Source of the DNA: Nageia nagi
Lineage: Eukaryota; Pinophyta
Direction: 5' to 3'
Assembly: GCA_050084985.1 (NCBI GenBank)
Contig: JBITNC010000001.1
Span: 43,524,001 to 43,588,000 of the forward strand
Length of the DNA stretch: 64,000 bases
The notes under the pieces were generated by a model that was given only the letters and a program-made list of their open reading frames with translations, made no database searches and was not told the origin of the DNA. Within the stretch, counting starts at the first letter, position 1; each line of letters begins with the position of its first letter. Shown here one piece after another: positions 1 through 12,499 of this stretch. A program made the position numbers and the translations under genes.

Positions 1-3000
1 ATTCGAACATCTTTATGATTTTTTTGGAATATCACTCTTCATAGCGGTTTTTTCGACCTAGAAAATAACACAATTTCTGTCAATCCAGCAATAATTGGGG
101 CCTTCAACTGGCTTGCAATTTGCGTAAGTAGTTGGTTACGAAGCACAACAGTAAAACTCAGTCTAGTATAACCCTGTATTATTAAATTCTGTATCTTCGT
201 TGTAGGGAATTGGATCACCATAACCTTGTGGGAATAGAGACTTTTTAGGGATAAAACTTCTAGTATAGAATATGAACTGAGAAATATTCTTACAAAGGTG
301 ACATAGTAAGAATAGTATTTTGTAATTTCAATTGCTGATGTGTTTAATTTCATTATAGTTTCTCCCATTTTGTCTGCAACATTTGTTTGGTTTGTCTTGG
401 ATAAGGGAAATGAATAGGTGCAGGCTACGTGATAGTTGAATAAGAACTATATCTACGAAGATCATAAGAATTGGTCTTGGTGGGGCAGAGTTTTATATTG
501 TGTGCGAAGCAGATTGTGGTGTGCACAGATTTGTGACAATTGTATTATGAATACACATTGAGTCTTCTATATTTTAACTACAGTCAGCAAGATAACGCTG
601 TTTGGTCATATGCATGTTTTATCATACATACATGAATAAAATACATAGATTTGAGTCATCTTAATAGAATGCACAAGCCTGCAAAAGAGCTTGTATGGAA
701 GAAAATTTTTCAGGGCTTTATAATGAGTGAAACCCATCTGAAAAGATCAAGAAGACATTTTAAAGAAAATTATATGTGCTCATTTTATCTTGTAGAGAAG
801 AAAAAGTAGGGAGCACATCCAAATTCAAAACAGTGTATGGCATTATGTATTTGAAGCATGAAAAAATGGTATTTACCTAGTATGTACTATTGAAGGAGAC
901 ATACTTTCCACTCTTAGGTCTCTTTGTCAGATATTTGATATTTCTCTTTGAATAGTTAAGTTGGTGTAAGCTATGATTTGGCAAACTACTTGGTGAACTA
1001 AATAATAGCAAATATAAGCACCGAGATGTCCATCATAATGGAAGGAATTCCAAATATGTGAGGTTTGATATTTTGACAAATTGTTCCTCGCTCATCAACC
1101 CATAGATCAGGCAATATTGTAGGTTTGTAATTTATTTGAAAAGATTAAACGTTTCCATCTCAGAAAACCCATAATTTTTGTAATCTTTATGCTTGACTGG
1201 AGAGTTATGTGCCATTTGTTAATGTATATTTTTACTTTCCTCTTCTCTGTGAGGGAATCCTTTTTATTTTAATTTAGTTTTGACCATTTGTGTCATATTT
1301 GTAAGTGCCTAGAATCATGTAAGCTTGTTCATGAATAAGATATCCTTATTTTTCTCTGTATACTTTACTTACTGTGAGTTATAATTTTTGCTTTCCCTTC
1401 ACACTTGTGAAGTGAGAAAGTCCAACTTCTTGCCTCACCAACACTTCATGTCACTACCTAGAGCTGGTGTTGGCACAAGTGAGAAAGTCCAACTTCTTGC
1501 CTCACCAACACTTCATGTCGCTACCTAGAGCTGGTGTTGGTGGTAGCACAACTGATAGTGAAGATGATAATTTTCTGAAGCATAACAATATAATTTTACC
1601 AGTGGCTATTTCCATGTCTCTTCGATGAAGAGCCTTGAATTAATGATAGAGTTGACATGGTACATTAATATAACATGACTGAATGAGCTTGGCCATGTGT
1701 CTTCTGTTTGCTGCTTCCATTGCTTTGCAACTACCATACTTTGCATTGCATTGTTGGCTTTTCCCTTTCCCTGTCTATGTATTGGAACATAAAATCCATG
1801 GTGTTCTACTTCTCATGTTGTTTTAAATCATTATGCGATCATCTCTGCTAGAATGCACTCAGTTCATACCTGGTCATCAATACAATCTGTTTGTCTTTAA
1901 ATAATGAATGCAGTATACTTTTAAGTCACACTACACTTCCAAGAAAATCCGAACCAGCATACTTCAGTCAGAAGGATTTTGCTGGATGTAATATAAATTC
2001 ATAGACGTGTATTGGTTTAAAAAAACATCATCTCAACAGTTTTGCTTGAAATGATTAAAACCAGAATTATCTTTTGTCTGGTAATATTTCCTTGCCTTAC
2101 TTATGCTAGAGGAAGGTTTTGCAGGATGCGAGATAATTTTTTTGATGTGTATTGGTTAAGAAAAACTATTTTTAAAGTATAGCTTGATATTATGAAGCCA
2201 AAATTATTTTTTTCCTGGGGAGTTTGATATTGCTTGTATTCCTTGTATGTAGTTTTCTAAACTTCAAAGTAAACAAAACCTTAATTTCAAGGTACCGTAT
2301 ATTTAAAAGTTCTTAAATCCATGCCTAATCTTTTAAATAGTGATTTTTTTCAAATAATAATGAATTTAAAACAATGAAATCTCAAAAATTTGAAAATTCC
2401 AAGAATTTTTACTAGTATTATGCTTGCTGTGCCATTCTTGGAGTGTTCCCAAAAATGACCTCCCCTGTTCTTGTATACACGTGCATGGCCTTGTGGAACC
2501 TTGCTTTTTTTGGTGACATTTAAAAGTACTAGTTGATATCTTGGAAATTTTATAAATTTATACAAAGAGGTTGTTGGTTATCAAAGAAAAAACATTCGTA
2601 GAAAAGGAGGAAAACCTTTATTTGCAGTTGCCAAATACTTTTGGGAAAAATGCAGAAATAACTATTTTGTGTGGATTAGCAAGTAGGATTGCTCATGGCC
2701 CTATATTATAGGTTTACAAATAGAAATCATCCTATAAGACTGAATATCATCACTGTTTCCGGTTGCTTGATGTGCTTACCTTCTTTTCAGGGCAAATTGA
2801 AATTCTTAAAATTGATTTTTTTTTGGATTTGGAACCAATCTTGATTTTTATAGAAAAAAGAAACCAATAAAGAGATACCGGTAACAAAAACCCTTTGGCC
2901 ATAACTCTGGAAAAAACTATGAATTTCTCACACAATTGTCCTATGGGACAATACCAATATGTTTTCTGATATCTCCATTGCTACATATTTCTAACGCATT

Positions 3001-3018
3001 CCTACCCTACTTTTTCAG
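1..3018 (+). other. Probable intron or upstream non-coding part of the VID27-like gene
   Basis: This AT-rich stretch ends in a good splice acceptor (polypyrimidine run then CAG at 3016-3018) directly before the recognised terminal exon. I searched by eye for the upstream VID27 exons and found none, so the preceding exon is probably left of the window and the last intron is over 3 kb. A 67 bp tandem duplication at 1410-1543 is the only clear structure. Open frames here, including one on the minus strand at 39-368, have no recognisable domain. It is also possible that part of this stretch is an old unrecognised transposon. Confidence 0.5.
1410..1543. repeat. 67 bp tandem duplication (2 copies)
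   Basis: A unit beginning AAGTGAGAAAGTCCAACTTC occurs at 1410 and again at 1477, nearly identical over about 65 bases. It includes a short complementary pair (CACCAACAC and GGTGTTGGTG), so each copy could fold on itself. It lies in the probable intron, and no reading frame seems to be conserved through it. Confidence 0.85.
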
Positions 3019-3300
3019 GTTACAGAGAGTGGAAAGCAGGAGCGTCATCTTGTTGCCAGTGTTGGCAACTTCTCTGTCATCTGGAATTTCAAACAAGTTA
3101 AAAATAGCAACCATGGATGTTACATTGCAAAGGAAGGGCTCAAGAGCTGTTATTGCTACAAGGTTGTTCCGAAAGATGAATCCATTGTGGCTAGCAGATT
3201 CATGCATGATAAATTTGCTATTACAAGTTCTCCAGAGGCACCACTTGTGGTCGCAACACCAATGAAAGTGAGCTCTTTTAGCATAGCACCTGGACAATAA
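3019..3300 (+). CDS. VID27: VID27/DEM (CYPRO4)-like protein, terminal exon
   Basis: The exon opens in phase 0 after a CAG acceptor and encodes 93 residues to a TAA stop at 3298-3300. Recognisable stretches are [20 protein letters not shown], then [18 protein letters not shown] and [19 protein letters not shown]. These match, from memory of the family, the C-terminus of VID27-domain proteins, called DEM (Defective Embryo and Meristems) or CYPRO4 in plants. The domain is a WD40-like beta-propeller, and plant DEM is linked to meristem and embryo organisation. The biochemical role is not settled. The frame has no stops or shifts, unlike everything else in the window, so this is likely a live gene; the rest lies upstream. 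An ATG-initiated frame over the same bases at 2936-3265 is a shadow. Confidence 0.85.
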   Translation, partial: VTESGKQERHLVASVGNFSVIWNFKQVKNSNHGCYIAKEGLKSCYCYKVVPKDESIVASRFMHDKFAITSSPEAPLVVATPMKVSSFSIAPGQ

Positions 3301-4920
3301 CATTGTCAAGATCATTTTCTGAACATTTGAATACTGTAAGAAAAAGGCTCTGATTTCGTATTGATACTCCCTTTTCTGAGAAGTCCACCCCCAAGTAGTG
3401 TTTTGCCCTCGAGGGGATTTCTTGATTGTTGTAACATTATATAAATGTTGACTTCTTATGAAATCTCGTTTATACTGTTATTGTGAATTGGCATAACACC
3501 CACTAAAATTATATTTACTTTTCTTTGCCAAGGGTGTTCTTGTATAAGGGGAGGGAAAATTAAGTTGGTGGTGTTTTTCATTACATTCAGTAATGATAAA
3601 ACAGTAGAGCTTCTTTTTGCTGCTGTAATTATGTATGTCGAGTAATTACGGTTGACATACCTTCATTTTCTGTTGTGTGACATGGAATCTATTGTCTATC
3701 CTACCTTGGTTTAGTGGATGGACTTATTTTTATGCGGATGAAAATGGCTGTCATGAACAATTCTCTATCCTTTCAATCATATATATTTGCAGTGTACTTA
3801 CGTTAATGGAGCCTATAAAAGAAGACTTCGTACTTTTTTCTTAGCTAATGAAGAGATGTTTTGTATTGTCTGTTCTTTTGATATTTAGGAAAAAAAAGGT
3901 TGTATTGTCTCTCCTTTTATCACTCATTGTTAGGACTGGAAATGTATACTTTTATCCTGGATGTTGAAGATTCTCAAGTTCATAAAACGTAGGACAGATA
4001 CACTTTAGTATCATAACTCGAAAAAATTGTTTGATGAAATGATTCACAATTAATTTGATAGGAGTTAATATTTCTCTCCTATTGGTTAGGATTATTTTCA
4101 AATATATGCTGTCCAAATTTGGTAGATGGGTATGATAGAGCAGGGAGATCTAATGGTGAGTTTCCAAAATGTCTAAATATATCTTACTTAGACACTTCAA
4201 ATCTAAGCTAATTTCACTGTTCCTCTATTGTAGTGGTATGAAATCTTAGTTATGCACTCAACGTTCTTAGTTGTGCCATTATACTTGTTTTTAGTTATTA
4301 ATCAAAATCAATATTAAAATTATAAAATGTAGATACATAAAATGTAATTTTTATTAAATTTCAATTGTTTAATTTAATTAATGTCAAGAGGTATTCTTAT
4401 AGCTGCAATAGAAGGTGAAGTAGAGAGTCAAAATATTGCATGTAAGTTTGTTCGTTAAATATTGTTTTCAATATTAAAAAAAATGAATGAACTTTATTAT
4501 TTTAAAAAATAGTCTATTTCAAAAATATAATTTAAAAGTTATATAAAATATCTATTAAATATAATAAATTACACTTCGAATAATATATCTGAACGTTTTT
4601 ATGATATATAAGAGGATATATCAAAACTAATTTAATTTTTTTGAAAGAAGTCGAAACTTTTTACAATGATTCTATTAAATATTCAATATAATTTAAAACA
4701 ACTAATAGAAAATATAAAAATACAATCAAAAGAATCAAGATCTAATACAAACGATCTTTTAAACAAAGACATTATTTGAATCCAAAGAGGATTTATTTAA
4801 GATCCACCACATCTTAGAGATCATCTTACATCTATTCCTTCTTCACGATTGCGGATTCCTCATGCCCTACTCAATAGCGAATCAATGGGGATGGTGTTCG
4901 AATAGAACGGTACCAAATAC
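3301..4920. other. 3' UTR then AT-rich intergenic DNA
   Basis: The first 100-200 bases after the stop are probably the 3' UTR of the VID27-like gene; no canonical AATAAA was found close by, so the end is not placed. Beyond that the sequence is AT-rich, with long A/T runs around 4300-4750, and I see no coding similarity on either strand. Confidence 0.5.
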
Positions 4921-4923
4921 TCC

Positions 4924-5001
4924 ATTCAATAGTACGAGGGAGGTCATTCATCAAACACGCTACCGGATTCTCTATTCAATAGTATGAGGGAGGTCATTCA
5001 T
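4924..5001. repeat. 28 bp direct repeat at 50 bp spacing
   Basis: ATTCAATAGTACGAGGGAGG with eight further matching bases is found at 4924-4951 and again, with one change, at 4974-5001. It sits in intergenic DNA with no recognised gene. Confidence 0.8.
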
Positions 5002-5175
5002 GTTCGAATGGAATCGATTGAGCTAAGCATCGATTAAACTAAGATCTGCCAAATCTCAAATAAAGGAGCCCAACCAAAAGCACTCCAATTTGAGCCAAAT
5101 CAAAAGCACTCCAAAATTAAGGCGGGAGACATTGAGAAAAATAAAAAAACAGACATAAAAAACAAAAAGGTCAGA

Positions 5176-5250
5176 GATGGTCTTCGAAGATTGTCTTGGA
5201 AATGGTCTTTGGAGATTGTCTCGAAAATAATCTTTGGAGATCATCTTTGA
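5176..5250. repeat. 3 x 25 bp tandem repeat
   Basis: Three adjacent 25 bp units (5176-5200, 5201-5225, 5226-5250) share the pattern rATGGTCTTyGrAGATTGTCT followed by four or five variable bases. The period is exact, while the units have diverged from each other. No gene is recognised around them. Confidence 0.8.
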
Positions 5251-5389
5251 AGAGATCTCTACTTCCTTTCAATTGTCCAACAGTTTGAATTTGAAACTCT
5301 CTCAAGGTTTCTAGAGGGAAAGTATAGGATTTGAAATGTTAGAACTCTAAGTCCATTTCAGTGTCCTTTCAATCACAGTGTACATCTTG

Positions 5390-5790
5390 TCCTTCAACCT
5401 TTAAGTTGCTTGGACAATGTATCTCATTGTATTAATGTCTATCACATAAAAAATGACATTACGTTAATTGCTTAACATCTTGTACTATGTTACTCCAACA
5501 CCTCATGCCTCGTGTTGAGTTAAAGATAAATCTTCTATTACAATCTCATGCTAAAGTTTGATCTCGTCCTTTAACCTTTAATTTGCTAGAACAATGTATC
5601 TTATTGTAGCAATGCTTATCACATCAAAAATGACACTATGCTAGTTGTTTAACACTCTACAATGCTCATCACATCAAAAATGACACTACACTAATTGTTT
5701 AACACTCTACAAACGTATTACTCCAACACCTTATATTAAATTAAAGATAAATTTTCTATTACAATCTCATATTAAACTTTAAAGATCTCA
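5390..5790. repeat. About 180 bp tandem repeat, 2 copies, with an internal duplication
   Basis: Copy one starts at 5390 (TCCTTCAACCTTTAAGTTGC) and copy two at 5567 (TCCTTTAACCTTTAATTTGC). Both run through a stretch ending near TCTATTACAATCTCAT. Copy two is longer because a segment of about 50 bp ending in TTTAACACTCTACAA is itself duplicated. No coding potential is apparent. Confidence 0.75.
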
Positions 5791-5799
5791 TTCATAACA

Positions 5800-6839
5800 T
5801 CCCAAAACAAATTGCAAAATCACGAAATATGTTACTTCTTTCTAAGATTTATATAAAATTTGAATCTTTAAAACTTCAAAAACAAATTTCCTCTTCATCA
5901 TCCTTCCCTTGAGACCTCTAAACCTTCATGTCAATGGACAAGAGACGAAGCTCTACAACACCCCAACGGAACCTCACAACAACATCCTTCTGACAGCCTC
6001 GCAAACATCTCAACCTCTGTCAACAAATCAAATCTCGTGTCATTCGAGTCCATCTTCAACGATACCCTTGCGATGACGTCCTTTCATTCCCTCACAATCC
6101 ATCCTTGCTGAAAGTTTAGTAAACACTGCCCGCGCTCTACATAGAACCTTTAATTTAATTAATATGTTTTATTATTTAGTATTTTAATATAAATATTATT
6201 AATTTTTTAAATTAAATTTAAATATTTGATTAATAGATTGATTTTTTTTGAAAAAGATTAATAATTTTGATTTATTTTTAAAAAGATTGTAAAAGTATTT
6301 TATAGGTAAACATGATTTTTTTAATTTAATTTATTAAAATATGTGTATCTTAAAGTAAGTGCTTATCTTGTGTAATTTGTTCATATATTCTTGCCTTAGG
6401 TTTGTAAGGCGTGCAATTAATCATTTGCAACGTTGAATGGATTACTACAATAATTATTCAAATTTTGAATGTATTGTTATAATAATATTAAACTTAACTA
6501 AAATATTAATGAATAATAAACATTAAAAAATTGTTACATTTTTATATATTATAATATTTTAAAAGAGTTACATATTATATTTAGATTTTATCTTGCATCA
6601 AATCTTAAAATGATTAGTATGTTAGATTTGTTTGATAGTTTAATTTTGAAATTTGATTTTAATATTTGTATGTAATAAAAAATGTTCAATGGGATTGTAA
6701 AAAAAATACATAAAATAAAGATCAAGGGGTGTTTAATGCAATTTTGATGTGTAAAGATAAATAGTAAAAAAGTTCTTAAAATATGATAAATCTATGTGAG
6801 GCAGAAAGCTTACTTATGAAGAATCAAGGGTTCTATCAA
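5800..6839. other. Intergenic DNA, nothing recognised
   Basis: A locally GC-richer block at about 5880-6150 stands out from the AT-rich surroundings. I could not match any frame of it to a family. The rest (6150-6840) is A/T-rich and appears non-coding. Confidence 0.4.
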
Positions 6840-8333
6840 TATTTGAGGTTGAAAAGAAGCTTTTGATGTGACAACCAGAGGAAGTAGCCCTAGTGGTTTT
6901 ATTAGTAATGCATCGTTGGGTAACCCTTCTCGAGTCTCTAGTGTTCATGTGACGTTTCCAATTTGTAGCATCCTGTAGTTAAAAATAGGTTGTGATAAGT
7001 TTGATACTCATGCTATGGGATCTATCAACGATCATTTTTTGTTTAAAGTGGGTGGCTTCTTTGGTATAGAGTGCAACACATTTTTGGTCTCCATAATTCA
7101 TCCATGATTTTAAAGTGTGGGTGCCTTTGAATAAGCAATGGGTGCCTTTGAATAAGCAATGGAACTAACTTTGAATTTCATAGTAGATGGGAAATATGAA
7201 TATGAAATGTTCTTCAATCTTAGGTTCCATGTTGCATAGTTCACATATGCATTGGTCTCTAGGGATATGGTGGTCTATCTCAATACGGAGTTGGTGTGAG
7301 CAAACCTTTATCTGGTCAGGGGGAAACAAATACCATGAGATATTTGTAGCTTGATGTAATTAGGGATGACAATAGCACCATTCTCTAATATTATGTAAAC
7401 TTAAAGATAATGTAAAAGCTTTGGTGAGAGTGGTTTTTCTGATTCAATTCATTTTCTTTTTAGGTAGACTGAGTAGATTTGTTTCCTTATTCTTTTGTTA
7501 ATATCTCTATTAGAAGGATTAGAGTTCTTGTTTGGGAGTTGAGGGGGAGGTAGTTGCTCGATACATAGGCTTATGGATAATAGGAGAGAGGTGTCTTTTG
7601 AATACAACCACCAACAAATGCCTTTACTTGCAACTTGTGTTGAGGATTTTAGTGCTAAGAAGGGTATCTCTTTGAGTTCGAAGCAACTAAAATCATGTGA
7701 TGGATCCTATTCAGAAGAATGACAACATGGAATGCTGCAAGAGCCAACATGGGGTATGTATCAAATTTAGCCAAGATGATGGAATGAGGGACAATTCGAT
7801 TGGCCTAAATAGATCTTGAGAGCATATTGATCAAAACCCTCTTGACATAGGTCTAACTGGAGTATCTCAAGTTAGGTACCCAAACTTCACATCCATAAAG
7901 TAGGGTCAAAGAGAAAAGAGTATGGAAGACTTTAATTTTTACCATGACATCTTGGAATTGGAGTTGAAAACATTATCTCTTAAGAGTGACAACTACAACA
8001 TAGCCTTTGTTCAATATGTTATGGGAGGTTGGAATTAAGCTGAAAGTAGGATGTGTGAAGAGTACATCTATATAGGTATAAGAAGTAGCTACCTCAAATA
8101 GGTTGGCCTTGGAATGTCAAGTGGGTTTTAAAAGCATATGCTTTTGGAATATTGAAGAATATCACCTTTGTATTTTTTAGATTAACCTTAAGACCATGAT
8201 ATTATGGAAGGTACTCAAAGTGTCAATATGACATTGAAGGCCAACTATTATATGATACAACAAAATGCCATTATTTACAAAGATAAAAAATTAAGACAGT
8301 GAAATCATGCAAGAAACATCTAACTCTTGGGAA
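6840..8333 (-). pseudogene. LINE (non-LTR retrotransposon) ORF2 C-terminal half, decayed
   Basis: Read on the minus strand from 8333 leftward, fragments follow the order of a LINE reverse transcriptase C-terminus. First comes an eroded palm segment (NNGILLYHIIVGLQCHIDTL), where the catalytic ADD box appears lost. It is followed by a GLKVNLKNTKV-like motif, LTFQGQPI, and a segment where YTYLGV-type sequence is expected. At about 7170-7285 comes CELCNMEPKIEEHFIFIFP, the C..C...EEHF...P.Y C-terminal zinc-knuckle motif of many plant LINEs. Stops and shifts are frequent, so it is dead. The N-terminal half is at 41077-41990, and TE-A inserted between them. The 3' end is not sharply defined, and no poly(T) marks it. 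Confidence 0.7.
7119..7160. repeat. 21 bp perfect tandem duplication inside the LINE
   Basis: GGGTGCCTTTGAATAAGCAA plus a T occurs at 7119-7139 and 7140-7160. The 21 bp length keeps the LINE reading frame (seven codons). It is probably a replication slip after the LINE died. Confidence 0.9.
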
Positions 8334-10270
8334 TGTATTCTTTTAGAATTACACTCTTGATACAAGGTGAATTTTTGGTATTCTTTATTCTTTCATTCAT
8401 TTCAATAAATCTTTCCTAATTCCTGCTTCCTTTACCCCTTTCTACATGTATTTAACCTTTTTGTCAAAATTGAGTCAAGTGTAAAGAGTTCTGGGTGTTG
8501 TCAATGTCTGGGTATTGTTTATATATATCTTAGTCTTAAACCTTTTTGTTTCAAGCTCTAACCGCTATCTAGCGAATGTTGTAATAAGTCCCAATGATAA
8601 GCCTTGGTCAGTTTAGCTGTTCCTATGATAACTGTGTATATAAAGAGAGTCATAGGTTGTGAAAATATGGTTTAAGTCATGTTCGAGAACCAATATACTA
8701 TGTCTAGATAATATTGTAATATGTAAGGGAAGTCAATGTCTAAGTAAAAGTTTAGGATTTATTGTAAATAAACATTCGGGTATAGTTTAGATCTTTAGCA
8801 GGTGATGTCATAGAGCCCACTAATTTTCTCAAGGAAGTTTTGATCGAGCACTAAAAATTTGTGAGAAGTATTGCAAGGAGATATAATAGAATCTGTTGAT
8901 TTTGAATGATGATATAATCATTTTTATATAAAATTAGTGGGTCCCAAGATAATCAATAATGGGAACTACTTCATTTAGTGGGAGATACTTCATGAAGACA
9001 CCTAAACAAAGCCCATCGATTTTGAATGGTGATATTACAATTTTTTGCCAAAATTAATGGGTCCTAAGATAACATTCAATGGGAAGTACCACATTCAGTG
9101 GGAGATATTTCATAAAGGCAACTAAATAGAACTCGTTGATTTTGAATGATGATGTCACACCTTTTACCTAAAATCAGCTGGTGTTAAATAAATCTTGACC
9201 ATCACTAGAGCCCATTAAAAAAAGATAGAACCAACAAGATAGAAGGAGAAATAATGGGTACGAAGGAACACCCGAGTCCACTTGATCATGAGTGTTTGAC
9301 ACTCGGGGCTCAATTAATGTGTTGACTATGACTTCTTTCCACATAACAGTAATAGTTCCTCCTAGGTCTTCAATGATACACTATTCATTACCCTCACTAT
9401 TCAATGCAACCAAGAGTTACAATGCTCATCATTTATTGTTGCAGAGAAGTAGGTCATTATTGACATAATACAATGCTTGATCATACCAATCAATCAAAAG
9501 ATAATACATCCTCAATCAACTACAAACTTAGGAGAATGTAGTCAATGACAAACAAGGAGGATTACAACTCAACAAGTACAATGGCTCAAAAATTTTGAAT
9601 TCCCAGACTTCAACATTGATTATACTTGTTCATTGTGTAATGTAACACAATTGTAATCATAATTATATATCTATAAATAGTTCCATTTATAATTTTTAAC
9701 CAATAAGAGTAGTTATGAGTATTAATGATGAACAACCACCCAATTGGGGAGAAAAATGTATAAATAGTGGACTGTTGTAAGTCCCAAAGGTCATACATTC
9801 TAGCAAATTTGTCCAAGTTTGTAAGATGCTTTTGTATATGATAATACAAGTTGATGATGCTTTTCCCTTTGCAATAAGTGGTTGTCTGTTACACTTTGTT
9901 AATGTTATGTATGAGATGATATCTTAATTTATGGCTATGTATTGTGATTGCGAGATCCTAAGGGTAAGATAGTTTCCTATTCTTAATCTTGGCTATGGAT
10001 TGCAACCAGTGCTGCAATGCCCGTGCTATTTAGTTTAGTTATATTTTAGTTTAATATGTTCATCTCTTTCCTATTACTCAGCATTTTATTCCTTTATTAT
10101 TCCTTTCAACCTTTATAATAGATAGGAATCGACCTATAATTTAGAGATTGAGCAGAAAACCAACATGACTGCATCCCCACCATCTTTTGCTCTCTCAAGG
10201 ACCTTACTATTATGGGAAATGGAAAACTCAACCAGGCCAAACCTTTGAGGTTACATTATATCAATCAATA
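8334..10270 (+). repeat. TE-A 5' LTR
   Basis: It begins TGTATTCTTTTAGAATT, as does the 3' copy, and stays alignable for about 1937 bases to AATCAATA. The terminal CA expected of an LTR reads TA in both copies. By eye, mismatch to the 3' copy is near one base in ten. The internal region starts at 10271; I could not assign its primer tRNA. Confidence 0.85.
9759..9766 (+). promoter_or_regulatory. Likely TATA box of TE-A 5' LTR
   Basis: TATAAATA sits in AAAAATGTATAAATAGTGG about 0.5 kb before the LTR end. The same word is kept in the 3' LTR at 40563-40570, which supports a promoter role. Confidence 0.5.
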
Positions 10271-10620
10271 GTAGAAAAGTCCATTTTTGGCATGCCTAAT
10301 GGGATGCAAGCTAAATTCCATATTTATCAAGTGTAAATAGATCAAATAGCTATGTTTAGTAAGATATCAATTAGATCCTTCAAATATTATAAGGTTTTTA
10401 TCACCTTATTGGTGAATCTATTATCAACCAATCAATATTTTGAACCCTAGCACATTCAAAATGTAGACTTACTAGAAGTAGTACTAGACACTCCCTTAGA
10501 TAGCCTAGATTTCAAGAGTTGTCAGTTCCTCATAGGAGGACTAGGTAAAATATTTCCTAGATTATATCCCCTAAAATTCCCTTAAGGGCTATCCCATTAT
10601 TAGTTGTATTTGATTCTACC
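10271..10620 (+). other. TE-A leader / start of gag
   Basis: The stretch between the 5' LTR and the recognisable gag fragment should hold the primer-binding site and the gag N-terminus. I see neither clearly. It is AT-rich and broken in all frames. Confidence 0.4.
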
Positions 10621-10969
10621 TTGAAAAATCCTTCACCTAATTCAACTACTCTAAGCATGGCTCAACCTACTAATTTGCTTGCTTGGAATAATGGCCATCC
10701 TTTGGTAGTTGCTGCTAGTTCACCAGCTATTCCTCAAGCAACTTTCAAAGTTTTTCCCAAATATTATGGAGTTGGTAAAACACCATATGAACATTGTCAA
10801 GATGTGTCTCTACTGGCTTCAAGCTTTGATATCATTGATGAAACAATGATGATTAGACTATTATCACACTCTTTTGAAGGTAAAGTAGTTGAATGGTTCA
10901 AAACTCTTATCCCTTAGTCTATAAATACATGGGGAGAGTTATGTTAGGCTTAATCAAAAGATTTGCTGC
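10621..10969 (+). pseudogene. TE-A gag, N-terminal capsid part
   Basis: The frame gives FPKYYGVGKTPYEHCQDV, then DETMMIRLLSHSFEGKVVEW and FKTLIP, followed by a stop and SINTWGEL. This is the layout of the retrotransposon Gag capsid domain (F.G..P.EH, then DE...R.....L.G.A..W, then W.EL). The protein forms the particle that packages element RNA. It is cut off by TE-B at 10970, and the remainder resumes at about 29975. Part of the capsid coding is absent from both sides, so some gag was lost at the right TE-B junction. Confidence 0.7.
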
Positions 10970-11918
10970 TATAGACACCTAAAAATGAGCCTTGTTTGAA
11001 AGTCAAACAATGCAAATTAAAAAATATAAAAATCTAATTTAACCAAAATGCCAACAATCATGTTAGAATCATCGAAAATTGGATCTAATCGCTAATGCTC
11101 AATCAAGGTCACCAACAAATTTGTAGTAAGAAAACCTAAAAAAAGAAAATGAACTATGAAGCTCATCTTTTCAGTGTAGCCCTGGATAAAGATGAGAGCT
11201 GTCAATCCTGATAAGGATTGATGAGTCCTTATCATAATATTTTGGGTTGCAGATAGGATTAGACTCATTCATTCTCAAGAATGGATGAGATTTGACCCTT
11301 AACTATTAGCAAACCTAAACACTAACTTAGGAGACCAAAACATCTATAAATACAATATACATTATAAACTAACTAGACCTTGACTTGGAAGTAACATTAT
11401 GCTATTGGAATGCTTATTGAATTATGTGTTGTAAGCTTACATTACTTTAGTAAGTTATGCATACTTATATTATTTGTTAATGTTTGATTATTATCAAGTG
11501 TAGGTATGTTTTATGTGTGTGTTTCTTGGCATGTGTGCAGGGTTCGTAGTTGGTGAGGAGTAATAGTGCATTAGAACAATAAAATAAAAGCTCAAGCCAT
11601 TAGATTTGAAGTTATTCACCCAATAAAAAGACATCAAAATACAACATATAGCCCAAGTTGTAGAAACATTGACATTTGTAGATGGATGCTAGTGATTCAT
11701 CTAGATTGCTAGTGATCAATAGAGATCATTGGTGATTCCCTTATTTGTTTAACAAAAAGATAGACACATTACACATTGTACTAAAAGTCCTTTCTTAAGG
11801 TAGTGAATAAGAATCCATCAATTGTGACAAATCTAAGGTCTTTCAAAAAATTAATAGAATTAATATTGGTATAAATATTGTTCATTTGTTTTCATATAGG
11901 TTGGTTTTATGGCTAACA
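10970..11918 (+). repeat. TE-B 5' LTR
   Basis: It begins TATAGACACCTAAAAATGA; the 3' copy begins TGTAAACACCTAAAAATGA, so the terminal TG has decayed to TA. It ends AACA two bases before the PBS. Homology to the 3' copy runs to about 11738. A TATA-like TATAAATA lies at 11345-11352. By eye the two copies differ at roughly 15 percent or more of sites. Confidence 0.85.
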
Positions 11919-11921
11919 TTT

Positions 11922-11938
11922 TGGTGCTAGAAGGAGGG
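11922..11938 (+). promoter_or_regulatory. TE-B primer-binding site
   Basis: TGGTGCTAGAAGGAGGG lies three bases after the LTR end. It is one C-to-T change from the TGGCGCTAGAAGGAGGG type seen in plant Tat/Athila-like elements, where a tRNA 3' end primes minus-strand DNA synthesis. It fixes the 5' LTR boundary. Confidence 0.75.
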
Positions 11939-12499
11939 ACCTACAACAAGAACTATATTAATACGAAAGGCATTTATTCTTTTTAGTTTGCTATTGTCCT
12001 TACTGGTTAATTTTATCACTAACTTCAAGTTTCATTATTTTGTTTTGTTGTGAAAGTAGGAAATTGCATAATCACCAATGACCTTCAATTAGGTGCCAAA
12101 GATCTATTTGGAATTGCCAGTAATCATCACCAAATGCTAGCAATCATCAAAGACATTCTAGTTTCCAATTCTAGTGAATTTATGCATAGCTTAGGCATTA
12201 AGTAATATTGGAAATGAACCTTTGTATGTGATTCCTATGTTTAAAGTTCATGTATCCATGGGTGGGAAAAAGTTGAAACTTCATTTATGTCTTCATATAA
12301 TGTGCATCATACGTAAGTTTCATATGATTATTTTTTGGGTTAGGATCATCTAGCTTAGCTCACATTTAAATACTTGATTAGATATTTCACTTATGCTCTC
12401 CCTTTACATTGCAAAGCAATCTTAGGTGATCAGAATGGAATAATTAAGAGGGAATTAATGAACTTATTATTTTCTTTTCACACTTAATTTGGTCAATGA

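Noticed and set aside
39-368. A 109-codon minus-strand open frame at the left edge
   Set aside because: No recognisable motif and AT-rich composition; it lies in the probable intron of the VID27-like gene.
2936-3265. An ATG-initiated plus-strand frame overlapping the VID27-like exon
   Set aside because: It is a shadow: the exon frame, offset from this one, matches the VID27 C-terminus and starts at a splice acceptor.
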